Positions 16,953-24,476 of a stretch of 64,000 nucleotides of DNA are shown piece by piece (position 1 is the first letter of the stretch; every line of letters starts with the position of its first letter). The stretch lies in assembly GCA_046351555.1 (NCBI GenBank), contig JAXLYI010000006.1, positions 470,331 to 534,330 on the forward strand. The letters run 5' to 3'. Below the pieces are notes generated by a model. That model was given only the letters and a program-made list of their open reading frames with translations, did not search any database and had not been told where the DNA came from. The stretch is from CAISKJ01 sp046351555 (GTDB lineage Bacteria; Myxococcota_A; Polyangia; Polyangiales; Ga0077539). The position numbers and the translations under genes were made by a program.

Positions 16953-17022
16953 TGCGCCCCGTTGGTACCACCGCGCGGGCGCCCACGGGAGGCGCTGCCG
17001 GGTGGCAGACAGCGCAACGGGT

Positions 17023-17053
17023 TCACACGCGCGGGAACGGTGAAAGCGTGTGA
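17023..17053. promoter_or_regulatory. inverted repeat in divergent promoter region
   Basis: TCACACGC and GCGTGTGA form a perfect 8-bp inverted repeat with a 15-nt spacer, between the divergent Gre-like gene and the NIDO gene. It could be an operator or a hairpin; nothing more can be said from sequence. Confidence 0.3.
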
Positions 17054-17194
17054 CGGGGACTCGACGGGCGGGGCCGCGGGGCGGTAGAAGTCGGGTCACC
17101 CAGGACACGTGGCCCCGTGATGAGGGCCGGTTGCACCCCCACGCCCTGCCACGAACAAACGCGCGGCCGGCGGCGTGAAGCGAGAGTGGATGAG

Positions 17195-18970
17195 ATGAAC
17201 GTTCCTTCGAAGATGATGCGGGCGGCCCTGTGCGTCGCGGCGCAGGTGCCCATCCTTGCCGCGCTCGCGGCGCCCGCGCACGCCATCCCGCTGCTCACGG
17301 GCTTCGGCGGCCCGTCGGGCTACGGCCTCGCGCAGAACTGCGTGCACCCCAACGACGACGGCTCGTACTCGGGCCCGCCGCCCACCACGGGCGTCACCCC
17401 CGTGTCGATCGACATCACCCGCGCCTTCCGCAACGGGATCAACTTCTTCGGCGCGACCCACCGCGCGATGTTCGTCAACACCAACGGCAACATCACCTTC
17501 CGCGCCGCGCTGCCCACCTACACCCCCGCGCCCTTCCCCATCGCCGACCAGCCGATGATCGCGCCGTGGTGGGGCGACGTCGACACCCGCGGCGGCGGCC
17601 AGCCCGCGCGCAACAACATCTGCTTCCACATCGAGCCCAACCGCGTCGTCGTGACGTGGAACAACGTCGGCTACTTCAGCGCCCACGACAACCTGCAGAA
17701 CGACTTCCAGCTCGTCCTCACCACCAGCAACACCTGCGCGACCACGGGCGACTTCGACGTGGAGTTCCGCTACAACCGCTGCCAGTGGACGACGGGGGAC
17801 GCCTCGGGCGGCGTCGGCGGCTACGGCGGCACGCCCTCGCAGGTGGGCTTCGACGCGGGCAACCGCCGCAACTACGTCGCGCTCCCGATGTCGCGCATGA
17901 TGTCGATCCTCGACGTGTGCCGCATGTCCAACGTGACGGGCGGCCCGCCGGGCCTCTGGCGCTTCCAGATCCGCGGCGGCGGCGTGGCCACCGGCTGCAT
18001 GGGCGGCGGCACCTCCTGCACCATCGCCGGCCAGCGCGGTGCGTGCGGGCAGGGCGTCAACGTCTGCGAGGGCATGGGCACCCGCTGCGCCCAGGTGAAC
18101 ATGCCGCGCGACGAGCGCTGCAACGGCAACGACGACAACTGCGACGGGATGATCGACGAGGGCGACAACCTCTGCCCGACCAACTACGTCTGCGACCGCG
18201 GCTCGTGCGTCATGCGCTGCTCGCAGGAGCTCGGCTGCCCCTCGGGCCAGACCTGCACCTCCTCCACCGGCATCTGCGTCGAGAACGCCTGCATGGGCCG
18301 CACGTGCCCCGAGGGCCAGCGCTGCGTCGCCGGCAACTGCGTCGGCGTGTGCGACGGCGTGATGTGCCCCGTCGGCCAGGTGTGCCGCGCGGGCCGCTGC
18401 CTCGACCCGTGCGCCGGCGTGAGCTGCAACCCGATGGAGGTCTGCGACCGCACCCCCGGCCCCACCGCCGGCCTCTGCATCCCCGGCTGCCAGTGCACGC
18501 CCTGCCCCGCCGGCCAGACGTGCCAGCCCGACGGCTACTGCACCACCAGCGACTGCGTCGGCGTGACGTGCCCGACGGGCATGTACTGCCGCGGCGGCCA
18601 GTGCCGCGACGCCTGCGAGGCCGGGCCCGACACCCGCCTCTGCCCGAGCGGTGAGGTCTGCCGCATGGGCGAGTGCGTCTCGGCCGCGTCGCGCACCGAC
18701 GGCGGCACCTCCGGCGACGCCTCGGTCGCCGACGGCGGCCGCACCGACGGCGGAACGGTGCGCGACTCGGGCCTCCCCCCCGTCGACATCGGGGCCCTGG
18801 GCGATGGCGGCTTCACCGACGACGTCGACCAGGGACCCGGCGTGTTGCTCCCTGGCAAGCGCGGCTGCGCGTGCAGCACCGTCGGCACGCGCGACGCCTC
18901 CGGCGCCCCCATCGCCGCCCTCGCCCTCGCGCTCGGCGCCGTCGCCGCGCGCCGCCGCCGCCGCGCGTAG
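17195..18970 (+). CDS. NIDO-domain secreted protein with MYXO-CTERM-like sorting tail
   Basis: The 591-residue protein has an N-terminal Sec signal ending near APAHA. Residues ~50-270 are a nidogen-like (NIDO) domain: INFFGATHRAMFVNTNGNIT, then MIAPWWGDVDTRGGG and VVVTWNNVGYF. CNGNDDNCDGMIDEGDN (~308-324) is a MopE-like metal-binding motif, followed by about eight Cys-rich repeats such as CVGVTCPTGMYCRGGQC. The tail has GCACST, a hydrophobic helix (IAALALALGAVAA) and RRRRRA, the layout of MYXO-CTERM, which is removed by myxosortase to leave a surface lipid-anchored protein. Start ATG with GAGAG upstream; MMRAAL at 17213 is an alternative. Confidence 0.85.
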   Translation: MNVPSKMMRAALCVAAQVPILAALAAPAHAIPLLTGFGGPSGYGLAQNCVHPNDDGSYSGPPPTTGVTPVSIDITRAFRNGINFFGATHRAMFVNTNGNITFRAALPTYTPAPFPIADQPMIAPWWGDVDTRGGGQPARNNICFHIEPNRVVVTWNNVGYFSAHDNLQNDFQLVLTTSNTCATTGDFDVEFRYNRCQWTTGDASGGVGGYGGTPSQVGFDAGNRRNYVALPMSRMMSILDVCRMSNVTGGPPGLWRFQIRGGGVATGCMGGGTSCTIAGQRGACGQGVNVCEGMGTRCAQVNMPRDERCNGNDDNCDGMIDEGDNLCPTNYVCDRGSCVMRCSQELGCPSGQTCTSSTGICVENACMGRTCPEGQRCVAGNCVGVCDGVMCPVGQVCRAGRCLDPCAGVSCNPMEVCDRTPGPTAGLCIPGCQCTPCPAGQTCQPDGYCTTSDCVGVTCPTGMYCRGGQCRDACEAGPDTRLCPSGEVCRMGECVSAASRTDGGTSGDASVADGGRTDGGTVRDSGLPPVDIGALGDGGFTDDVDQGPGVLLPGKRGCACSTVGTRDASGAPIAALALALGAVAARRRRRA

Positions 18971-18994
18971 CCCGCGCACCTCTCCCCCCTCGCC

Positions 18995-20164
18995 ATGAAG
19001 CCCCCCGGCGGAGCGTCGAACCCACCCGGCGCCCCGCCGCGCTTCGGGCCCTCTTCCATCGCGCTCGCCCTCGCCCTCGCGACGACCGCGGCGCGCGCGC
19101 AGGAGGCCGAGGTGTACACCATGGGCCCGGGGGGCGACGTGTTCTCGCGCTTCGGCCACGCGGCCCTCTGCGTGCGCGACGTCGAGGCGCCCGGCGGCCG
19201 CTGCTTCAACTACGGCACCACCGACTTCTCCACCCCCGGGCCCCTCACCTGGAACGTCCTCCGCGGCCGCGCCCTCTTCTGGGTCTCCGAGGCCCCCCTC
19301 GACGCGATGCTCGCCTGGTACGCGCGCGAAGACCGAACCGTCTGGCGCCAGCGCGTCCGCCTCTCGCCCGACGCCTTCGCCGCCCTCCAGCGCCGCCTCC
19401 GCGACGACATGCGCCCCGGCGCGCGCGAGTACGTCTACCACCACTTCCGCGACAACTGCACCACGCGCGTCCGCGACCACCTCGACGCCGTCACCCTCGG
19501 CGCGCTCCGCGGCCCCGCCGACGCGCCGCACGGGGCCTCGTGGCGCGCGATGGTCCGCGCGGGCTTCACCGACGAACCCGCGCTCCTCGCCGCGAGCGCG
19601 CTCCTCCTCGGGCGCCCGCTCGACGGCGCGCCCACGCGCTGGGAGGCGATGTTCCTCCCCGCGGTGCTGCGCGCGGAGGTCGAGCGGCGCCTCGACGCGG
19701 CCCCCGAGGTCGTCCACCGGCGAAGCGCCCCCGCCCGCGCGCCCCGCCCCGCCGCCGACGTCGCCGCGCTCGCCGCCCTCGCCGCGCTCCTCGCCCTCGC
19801 CGGCCGCCCGCGACGCCGCCCCCTCGCCACCGTCGCCCGCGCCCTCGCGGGGCTCATCCTCGGCGCCCTCGGGCTCGTCGTGTGGGCCCTCTCGCTCGCC
19901 TCCACCCTCCCCGAGCTCCGCGACAACGACGTCCGCGCCGTCCTCCTCCCCACCGACCTCGCCCTCGGCGCGCTCGACGGCCGCGCCCTCGCCCTCTACG
20001 CCCGCGCCCGCGTCGCCATGGCCGTCGCCGCGTCGTGTCTCCACGCGCTCGGCGTCACCCCGCAGCCCCTCCACGGCCCCGCCCTGCTCGTCGCCGCCGC
20101 CATGCTCCCCTGGGCCCTCCGCCCCCCGTCACCACCCGACAATTTTCCGCCAGCCGTCGGTTGA
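18995..20164 (+). CDS. DUF4105 (Lnb-type N-terminal) membrane protein
   Basis: The 389-residue protein has an N-terminal signal (SIALALALATTAARAQEA). A periplasmic domain follows with FSRFGHAALCVRD, CFNYGTTDFS and YHHFRDNCTTRVRDHLD. These His/Cys motifs match the DUF4105/Lnb N-terminal periplasmic family (PF13387), thought to be NlpC-like hydrolases or transferases. After residue ~245 there are about three to four membrane spans (AALAALAALLALAG, ALAGLILGALGLVVWALSLA, ALLVAAAMLPWAL). It begins 24 nt after the MYXO-CTERM gene, so the two may be cotranscribed. The substrate is unknown. Confidence 0.8.
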   Translation: MKPPGGASNPPGAPPRFGPSSIALALALATTAARAQEAEVYTMGPGGDVFSRFGHAALCVRDVEAPGGRCFNYGTTDFSTPGPLTWNVLRGRALFWVSEAPLDAMLAWYAREDRTVWRQRVRLSPDAFAALQRRLRDDMRPGAREYVYHHFRDNCTTRVRDHLDAVTLGALRGPADAPHGASWRAMVRAGFTDEPALLAASALLLGRPLDGAPTRWEAMFLPAVLRAEVERRLDAAPEVVHRRSAPARAPRPAADVAALAALAALLALAGRPRRRPLATVARALAGLILGALGLVVWALSLASTLPELRDNDVRAVLLPTDLALGALDGRALALYARARVAMAVAASCLHALGVTPQPLHGPALLVAAAMLPWALRPPSPPDNFPPAVG

Positions 20165-20178
20165 CTTCTGTCACCGAC
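20156..20178. promoter_or_regulatory. probable operator overlapping the XRE gene promoter
   Basis: GTCGGTTGAC-TTCT-GTCACCGAC is an inverted repeat that is perfect except for one extra T in the left arm. The -35-like TTGACT (20161-20166) lies inside it, 31 nt before the XRE start codon. This is the expected place for autorepression. Confidence 0.6.
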
Positions 20179-20196
20179 CCGTGCGAGGTTGCCGAC

Positions 20197-20910
20197 ATGA
20201 AGAGCACCCTGGCAAGCAGACTGCGCGTCGCGATGGGGCACGCGGGGGTCAACCAGAAGCAGCTCGAGGCCCGCGCGAGGCTCTCGCAGGGCTACACGAG
20301 CCGCGTGCTGAGCGGGCAGCGCGTCCACCTCGACGCCGTCCGCATCGACCGCATCGCGCAGGCCTGCGGGGTCGACTTCGAATGGCTCTCCACGGGCAAG
20401 GGCGCGATGCTCTCGCCGCGCGCCGTCGCCGCGCCCGCCCCCGCGCCGGCTTCGCTGGAGGCCGCGGCGGAGGTCGCGGAGGCGGCGGTGGAGGAGGCGA
20501 GCCCGCGAGGCCGGCGGAGCCCCCGCGCGCCCGAGCGGGAGCTCGCGTCGGAGGAGGGGAGCCCGCTCGAGGAGGCGCTCGCCGAGGCCTTCCGGCAGGG
20601 CCCGTACGCCCTCGCCGACCTCGACGCGGTGCGGGGCCTGGTGCGCAACGGCGCGGCGCTGCTCCGCGACAAGGAGCACCTCGTCGACGCGGCCCGCTCG
20701 TGGCTCGCGGCGGCGGCGGCGCTGCGCAAGGGCGGCACCCCCGTCACCTTCGCCACCCTCGCCTGGCAGATGAGCACCCTGGGCGCGGCGCGCGGCGCCG
20801 AGGCCCTCGCGCGGCGCGACGAGGCCATCAACCGCGAGGCGCACCAGGAGCTCCAGGGCCTCGGCGGCGAGGCGCCCCGCGAGGCGGTGCGCGTCCCCAC
20901 CCGGCGGTGA
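20197..20910 (+). CDS. XRE-family transcriptional regulator
   Basis: The 237-residue protein has an N-terminal Cro/CI helix-turn-helix (residues ~5-60): LRVAMGHAGVNQKQLEARAR, LSQGYTSRVLSGQR and FEWLSTGKGAM, the last being a common end of phage-type repressors. Residues ~65-120 are an Ala/Glu/Arg-rich linker and ~120-237 a helical domain (ALADLDAVRGLVRNGAALL) of no known family. A palindrome overlaps its promoter. The next gene encodes an ImmA/IrrE-type protease, a classic partner that cleaves XRE repressors, followed by a four-gene operon with a similar operator. It is therefore probably the repressor of the whole locus. Confidence 0.85.
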   Translation: MKSTLASRLRVAMGHAGVNQKQLEARARLSQGYTSRVLSGQRVHLDAVRIDRIAQACGVDFEWLSTGKGAMLSPRAVAAPAPAPASLEAAAEVAEAAVEEASPRGRRSPRAPERELASEEGSPLEEALAEAFRQGPYALADLDAVRGLVRNGAALLRDKEHLVDAARSWLAAAAALRKGGTPVTFATLAWQMSTLGAARGAEALARRDEAINREAHQELQGLGGEAPREAVRVPTRR

Positions 20911-20978
20911 CCCCGGGCTGACAGGGTATGTCCAGCGCGGCGCCCCGGCGATCGCGGCGGGCGCGGCGGGCGTCGGGC

Positions 20979-20995
20979 GAAATCGCGGGGATTTC
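20979..20995. promoter_or_regulatory. small inverted repeat between repressor and protease genes
   Basis: GAAATC-GCGGG-GATTTC is a perfect 6-bp inverted repeat with a 5-nt spacer in the 176-bp gap between the XRE and ImmA/IrrE-like genes. It could be an operator or RNA hairpin; low certainty. Confidence 0.3.
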
Positions 20996-21086
20996 ACGGC
21001 GCGGCGCGCGGCCTCCGGGCGGCGCGGGCGCGGCCCTTCGGGCTTGTGACGGCGGCGGTTTGGGTGCTTCAACTGAGGACGCGATC

Positions 21087-21770
21087 GTGCAGACGGCAGT
21101 GACCGAATCGACCCTCGGATGGGACCAGCGCGAGGCCGCGGCGGAGCACCTCCTCCGCCTCGCGCGCCTCGACGGCGTCGCCGCGCCCCCGCTGCGCGCC
21201 GTCGTCGCCGCGCTCGGCTGGCGCCTCACCGCCGGCGTGCCCCGCGGCGCCCACGGCTGGATCGTCCCCGAGACCAGCACCATCCACCTCGACACCCACG
21301 GCGCGCGCGAGGTGGTCAACGCTCGCCTCGCCCACGAGCTCGGCCACCTCGCCGCCATGCTCGCCTGCGTCGCCCATGACGAGTCCGACGCCGACGCGAT
21401 CGGCGCCGCCATCGCCGTGCCCCGCGCCGGCGTCCGCGCCACCGTCCGCGCCACCGGTTGGGACGCGCCGCGCCTCGCCGCCGCGTACCCCGACGCGCAG
21501 CCCCTGGAGGTCGTCACCCGCGCGGCCGTCCTCGCCGGCGGCGCCGCCGTCATCTACGTCGCGGGCAGCCGCTCGATCGCCGTCATCGGCGAGCGCGGCA
21601 ACATCCCGCTCCTGCCCGGCGAGCGCGAGCTCGTGCGGGCCATCCGCGCCGCGCGCAGGCCGCGCCCCATGGTCGACGAGCGCACCGGCCTCCACGGCTG
21701 GCCCATGCCCGGGCCCTACGGCGCCGCCGTCGTGCTCCTCGCGTCGCCCGAGGCCGCCGCGAGCTGGTGA
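21087..21770 (+). CDS. ImmA/IrrE-type metallopeptidase
   Basis: From GTG at 21087 (GAGGA 7 nt upstream) the 227-residue protein contains RLAHELGHLAAMLAC, an HExxH zinc motif, followed by HDESDADAIGAAIAVPRA, which supplies the downstream acidic ligand typical of the ImmA/IrrE family (PF06114). Such proteases cut XRE-type repressors (ImmA on ImmR, IrrE on DdrO) and switch on the genes they hold down. The C-terminal third (VIYVAGSRSIAVIGERG) could be a sensor domain. Between the repressor and the four-gene operon, it most likely relieves repression after some stress. An in-frame ATG at 20928 would add 53 low-complexity residues and is less likely. Confidence 0.85.
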   Translation: MQTAVTESTLGWDQREAAAEHLLRLARLDGVAAPPLRAVVAALGWRLTAGVPRGAHGWIVPETSTIHLDTHGAREVVNARLAHELGHLAAMLACVAHDESDADAIGAAIAVPRAGVRATVRATGWDAPRLAAAYPDAQPLEVVTRAAVLAGGAAVIYVAGSRSIAVIGERGNIPLLPGERELVRAIRAARRPRPMVDERTGLHGWPMPGPYGAAVVLLASPEAAASW

Positions 21771-21790
21771 CATTGCCAGTCCGCCGCACG

Positions 21791-21828
21791 ATCGACCGAC
21801 GGTCGATTGTGTCAGATGGCGGTTGACA
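21791..21828 (+). promoter_or_regulatory. operator palindrome and -35 box of the four-gene operon
   Basis: ATCGACCG-A-CGGTCGAT (21791-21807) is a perfect 8-bp inverted repeat. It contains ACCGAC, the half-site also found in the operator at 20156-20178. A perfect -35 TTGACA follows at 21823-21828. No convincing -10 is visible. TGCACAGTGCA, a smaller palindrome, follows at 21844-21854. Confidence 0.5.
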
Positions 21829-21876
21829 ACAAGACTGAACGGATGCACAGTGCACGGGTACGAAGGAGGCGGTGCG

Positions 21877-22119
21877 ATGGAGGCGATGACGATCGATGCG
21901 GCCTGGTCCGCGGCGGCGGCCAACGAGCGCGACGCCGCCCCGCCGTGTCCGGCGGAGGGCGACGCGGCGCTCCGGCTCGACGCGGACTACCAGGCCTGGC
22001 TCGACGAGCGCGTGGCGGCGGCGATCGCCGCGCAGGACGACGCCGAGCTCACGGCGCGGCGCTGGGGCCCGGAGCCCGAGTTCATGCTGCGCGCGGCGGG
22101 GAATGACCATGGGCGTTGA
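21877..22119 (+). CDS. small hypothetical protein, first gene of XRE/ImmA-linked operon
   Basis: The 80-residue product (MEAMTIDAAWSAAAANERDA, then CPAEGDAALRLDADYQAW) is helical and acidic with no known family. An excellent ribosome-binding site AAGGAGG lies 8 nt before the ATG, in contrast with most genes of this window. It overlaps the next gene by 11 nt. It is the first of four tightly packed genes that follow the repressor and protease, so it is probably induced together with them. The frame is open upstream, but the ribosome site and operator place the start here. Confidence 0.65.
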   Translation: MEAMTIDAAWSAAAANERDAAPPCPAEGDAALRLDADYQAWLDERVAAAIAAQDDAELTARRWGPEPEFMLRAAGNDHGR

Positions 22120-22327
22120 GGCCTTCATCACGCGCTGCCCGGTGTGCGGCACGCAGTACACCGCGCGGAGCTGGTACTGGCTCGAGCCCCTCGCGGCGCG
22201 GTCGACCGGCGCGGTCGACCGGCGCGTCTGCGCGGTGCCGGGCTGCTGCAACACGCTCGCCCGCGCGAGCGAGGTGGGCCTCGCGCTCGCCCGCGTCGGC
22301 GCGGGCGCGGCCAACGACACGGAGTGA
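22109..22327 (+). CDS. small zinc-ribbon-like protein
   Basis: The 72-residue product starts MGVEAFITRCPVCGTQY and has a second Cys cluster VCAVPGCCNTL (C10, C13, C41, C46, C47), enough to bind one zinc ion. It overlaps the end of the preceding gene. An in-frame ATG two codons upstream (22103) is an alternative start. No family is recognised. Small zinc ribbons of this size are common among phage and mobile-element accessory genes and could bind nucleic acid or another operon product; this is inference only. Confidence 0.6.
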   Translation: MGVEAFITRCPVCGTQYTARSWYWLEPLAARSTGAVDRRVCAVPGCCNTLARASEVGLALARVGAGAANDTE

Positions 22328-22340
22328 GGAGGTGCGTCCG

Positions 22341-22877
22341 ATGGCACGGTTCGAAGCAGTGGAGGGTCGGTGTCTGGGGGCCCTCCCCGCGGGCCCGGCG
22401 CGCGCGGGCGAGGCCGACCTGTCGCCCCTCGGCGGCAACGACCGCGCGGCCTGGTACGCCGCGGCGTGCGACCGCGCGGGCCTCGACCCCGCGGAGCGGC
22501 CCTTCGCCGTCCGCCGCGTGGCGGGCCGCGAAGCGCTCGTCGCCGTCGGCGGCGCGGCCGAGCGCATGGCGGCGTCGCGCAACCTCGCGCTCGCCACCGT
22601 GGAGGGCCCCGTGGCGACGGTGGTGGGCGGCGCGGTGCTGGTGAAGGTGGTGTGCCGCGCGACGGCGCCCGACGGGCGCGCGGAGGTGGCGACGGCGACG
22701 GTGCCGTGGGCCCACCCGACGCGCTCCGAGGCGCTCTGCGTCGCGCGGGCGAGGGCGAGGGCGACGCTGTCGCTCCTGGGCATCGCCGCGCTCGACGAGA
22801 GCGACCTGGCGGCCTTCGTGGCGGACGAGGTCATGGGTTTCAACGGAGCGCCCGCGCGGGCGCGGAGGGTTTCATGA
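22341..22877 (+). CDS. hypothetical protein, third gene of XRE/ImmA-linked operon
   Basis: The 178-residue protein has a strong ribosome-binding site (AGGAGG) and a clear ATG. It includes NDRAAWYAAACDRAGLDP, a beta-rich middle (VEGPVATVVGGAVLVKVVCR) and a C-terminal helical stretch ALCVARARARATLSLLGIAA followed by LDESDL. That last pattern recalls the helix of phage-type single-strand annealing or recombination-associated proteins, where a KAxxRAxxRLLGxGxLDE-like segment occurs, but I cannot confirm the link without a search. Its stop overlaps the next start (ATGA). Confidence 0.65.
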   Translation: MARFEAVEGRCLGALPAGPARAGEADLSPLGGNDRAAWYAAACDRAGLDPAERPFAVRRVAGREALVAVGGAAERMAASRNLALATVEGPVATVVGGAVLVKVVCRATAPDGRAEVATATVPWAHPTRSEALCVARARARATLSLLGIAALDESDLAAFVADEVMGFNGAPARARRVS

Positions 22878-23455
22878 AGGCGTACACGATCGAGTGCCCC
22901 GGCCGCCTCGAGGCCGGCATCCCGGCGCAGAACAACGCGGTGGTGATGGGCGTCCGCCCCGCCGACCACAAGCCGCTCCTCGTGCCCATCGACGCGCGCG
23001 CCACCGTGCGCGACGGGCGCCTCGTCGAGGCCCCGGGCCGCGGCGCGCTGCTGCTCGTCCGCGACCAGGCGGGCGTCTTCGGCTCGTGGCACCTGCGCGC
23101 CTCGCAGCCCGACGAGCGGTGGGACGCGATGGTCGCCACCGAGTCCATCCCCAACGCCCTCGACCGCATCCTCGCAGCCGAGCGCGTCCGCGCCCGCTAC
23201 CCCCACCGCGCGCCGGTGGGCTGGTACGAGTTCGCCCGCGGCACCAGCGGGCCCGTCGCCGAGAACGCGCGCCTCCGCGTCGACCTCTACGGCTACCTCG
23301 AGGAGGGCGCGTCCTTCGAAATCCGTCGCCGCGGCCGCCTCGAAGGCACCGCGTCGGTCTTCCTCGTCGAGTGCCGCAACGGCGAGGTGATCGTGAGCGA
23401 CCCCAGAGTCCTGGCCCTCCACCGCAGGCAGCGCCCCTACGCTGCCTCGGCCTGA
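22874..23455 (+). CDS. hypothetical protein, fourth gene of XRE/ImmA-linked operon
   Basis: The 193-residue protein (MKAYTIECPGRLEAGIPAQN) is mostly beta-strand (ALLLVRDQAGVFGSWHLRAS, EVIVSDPRVLALHRRQ) with a central helical part that includes VGWYEFARGTSGPVAENAR. There is no signal or membrane span and no known motif. Its ATG overlaps the stop of the preceding gene and has GGAGGG six nt upstream, so it is cotranslated with it. A strong hairpin lies 142 nt after the stop. The function is unknown; the context suggests it is an effector or accessory of the repressor-protease module. Confidence 0.65.
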   Translation: MKAYTIECPGRLEAGIPAQNNAVVMGVRPADHKPLLVPIDARATVRDGRLVEAPGRGALLLVRDQAGVFGSWHLRASQPDERWDAMVATESIPNALDRILAAERVRARYPHRAPVGWYEFARGTSGPVAENARLRVDLYGYLEEGASFEIRRRGRLEGTASVFLVECRNGEVIVSDPRVLALHRRQRPYAASA

Positions 23456-23597
23456 CGCGGAGGCGCCGAACAAGCTCACAGACGGGGGAGACGTCACCGG
23501 TAGGCATGGAAACGTCGGCTTCCAGTACCTCTCCGTCCTCCTCGGCCGGGCGTCCCCGTGGTGTCGGGGGCGTCTCTTCCGTCCGTGAAACTCCACC

Positions 23598-23635
23598 ACG
23601 ACCCGGGAGGGGTTGTAAAGCCCCTTCCGGGTCGT
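23598..23635. terminator. 15-bp hairpin between the small-gene operon and coaX
   Basis: ACGACCCGGGAGGGG and CCCCTTCCGGGTCGT pair over 15 bp with a single G-T mismatch and an 8-nt loop TTGTAAAG. No U-tract follows (AATCCCC). It may terminate the upstream operon or act as a leader structure 37 nt before coaX. Confidence 0.5.
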
Positions 23636-23672
23636 AATCCCCGCGGCGCCGGTGTATGCCCGGGGCCGCGCG

Positions 23673-24437
<765 letters not shown>

Positions 24438-24476
24438 CGGCCCGTGGGCGACGTCCCGCACCGCCGCGATCGCGCC

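Noticed and set aside
17096..20074. Minus-strand frame of ~990 codons opposite the NIDO and DUF4105 genes
   Set aside because: Antisense shadow, composed of Ala/Gly/Val/Arg/His repeats; both plus-strand genes have signal peptides and domains.
20197..23455. Complete prophage starting with a CI-like repressor
   Set aside because: After six small genes ordinary chromosomal genes (coaX) follow; there is no integrase, terminase, capsid or tail gene. VgrG genes at the window ends belong to T6SS modules, not phage tails.
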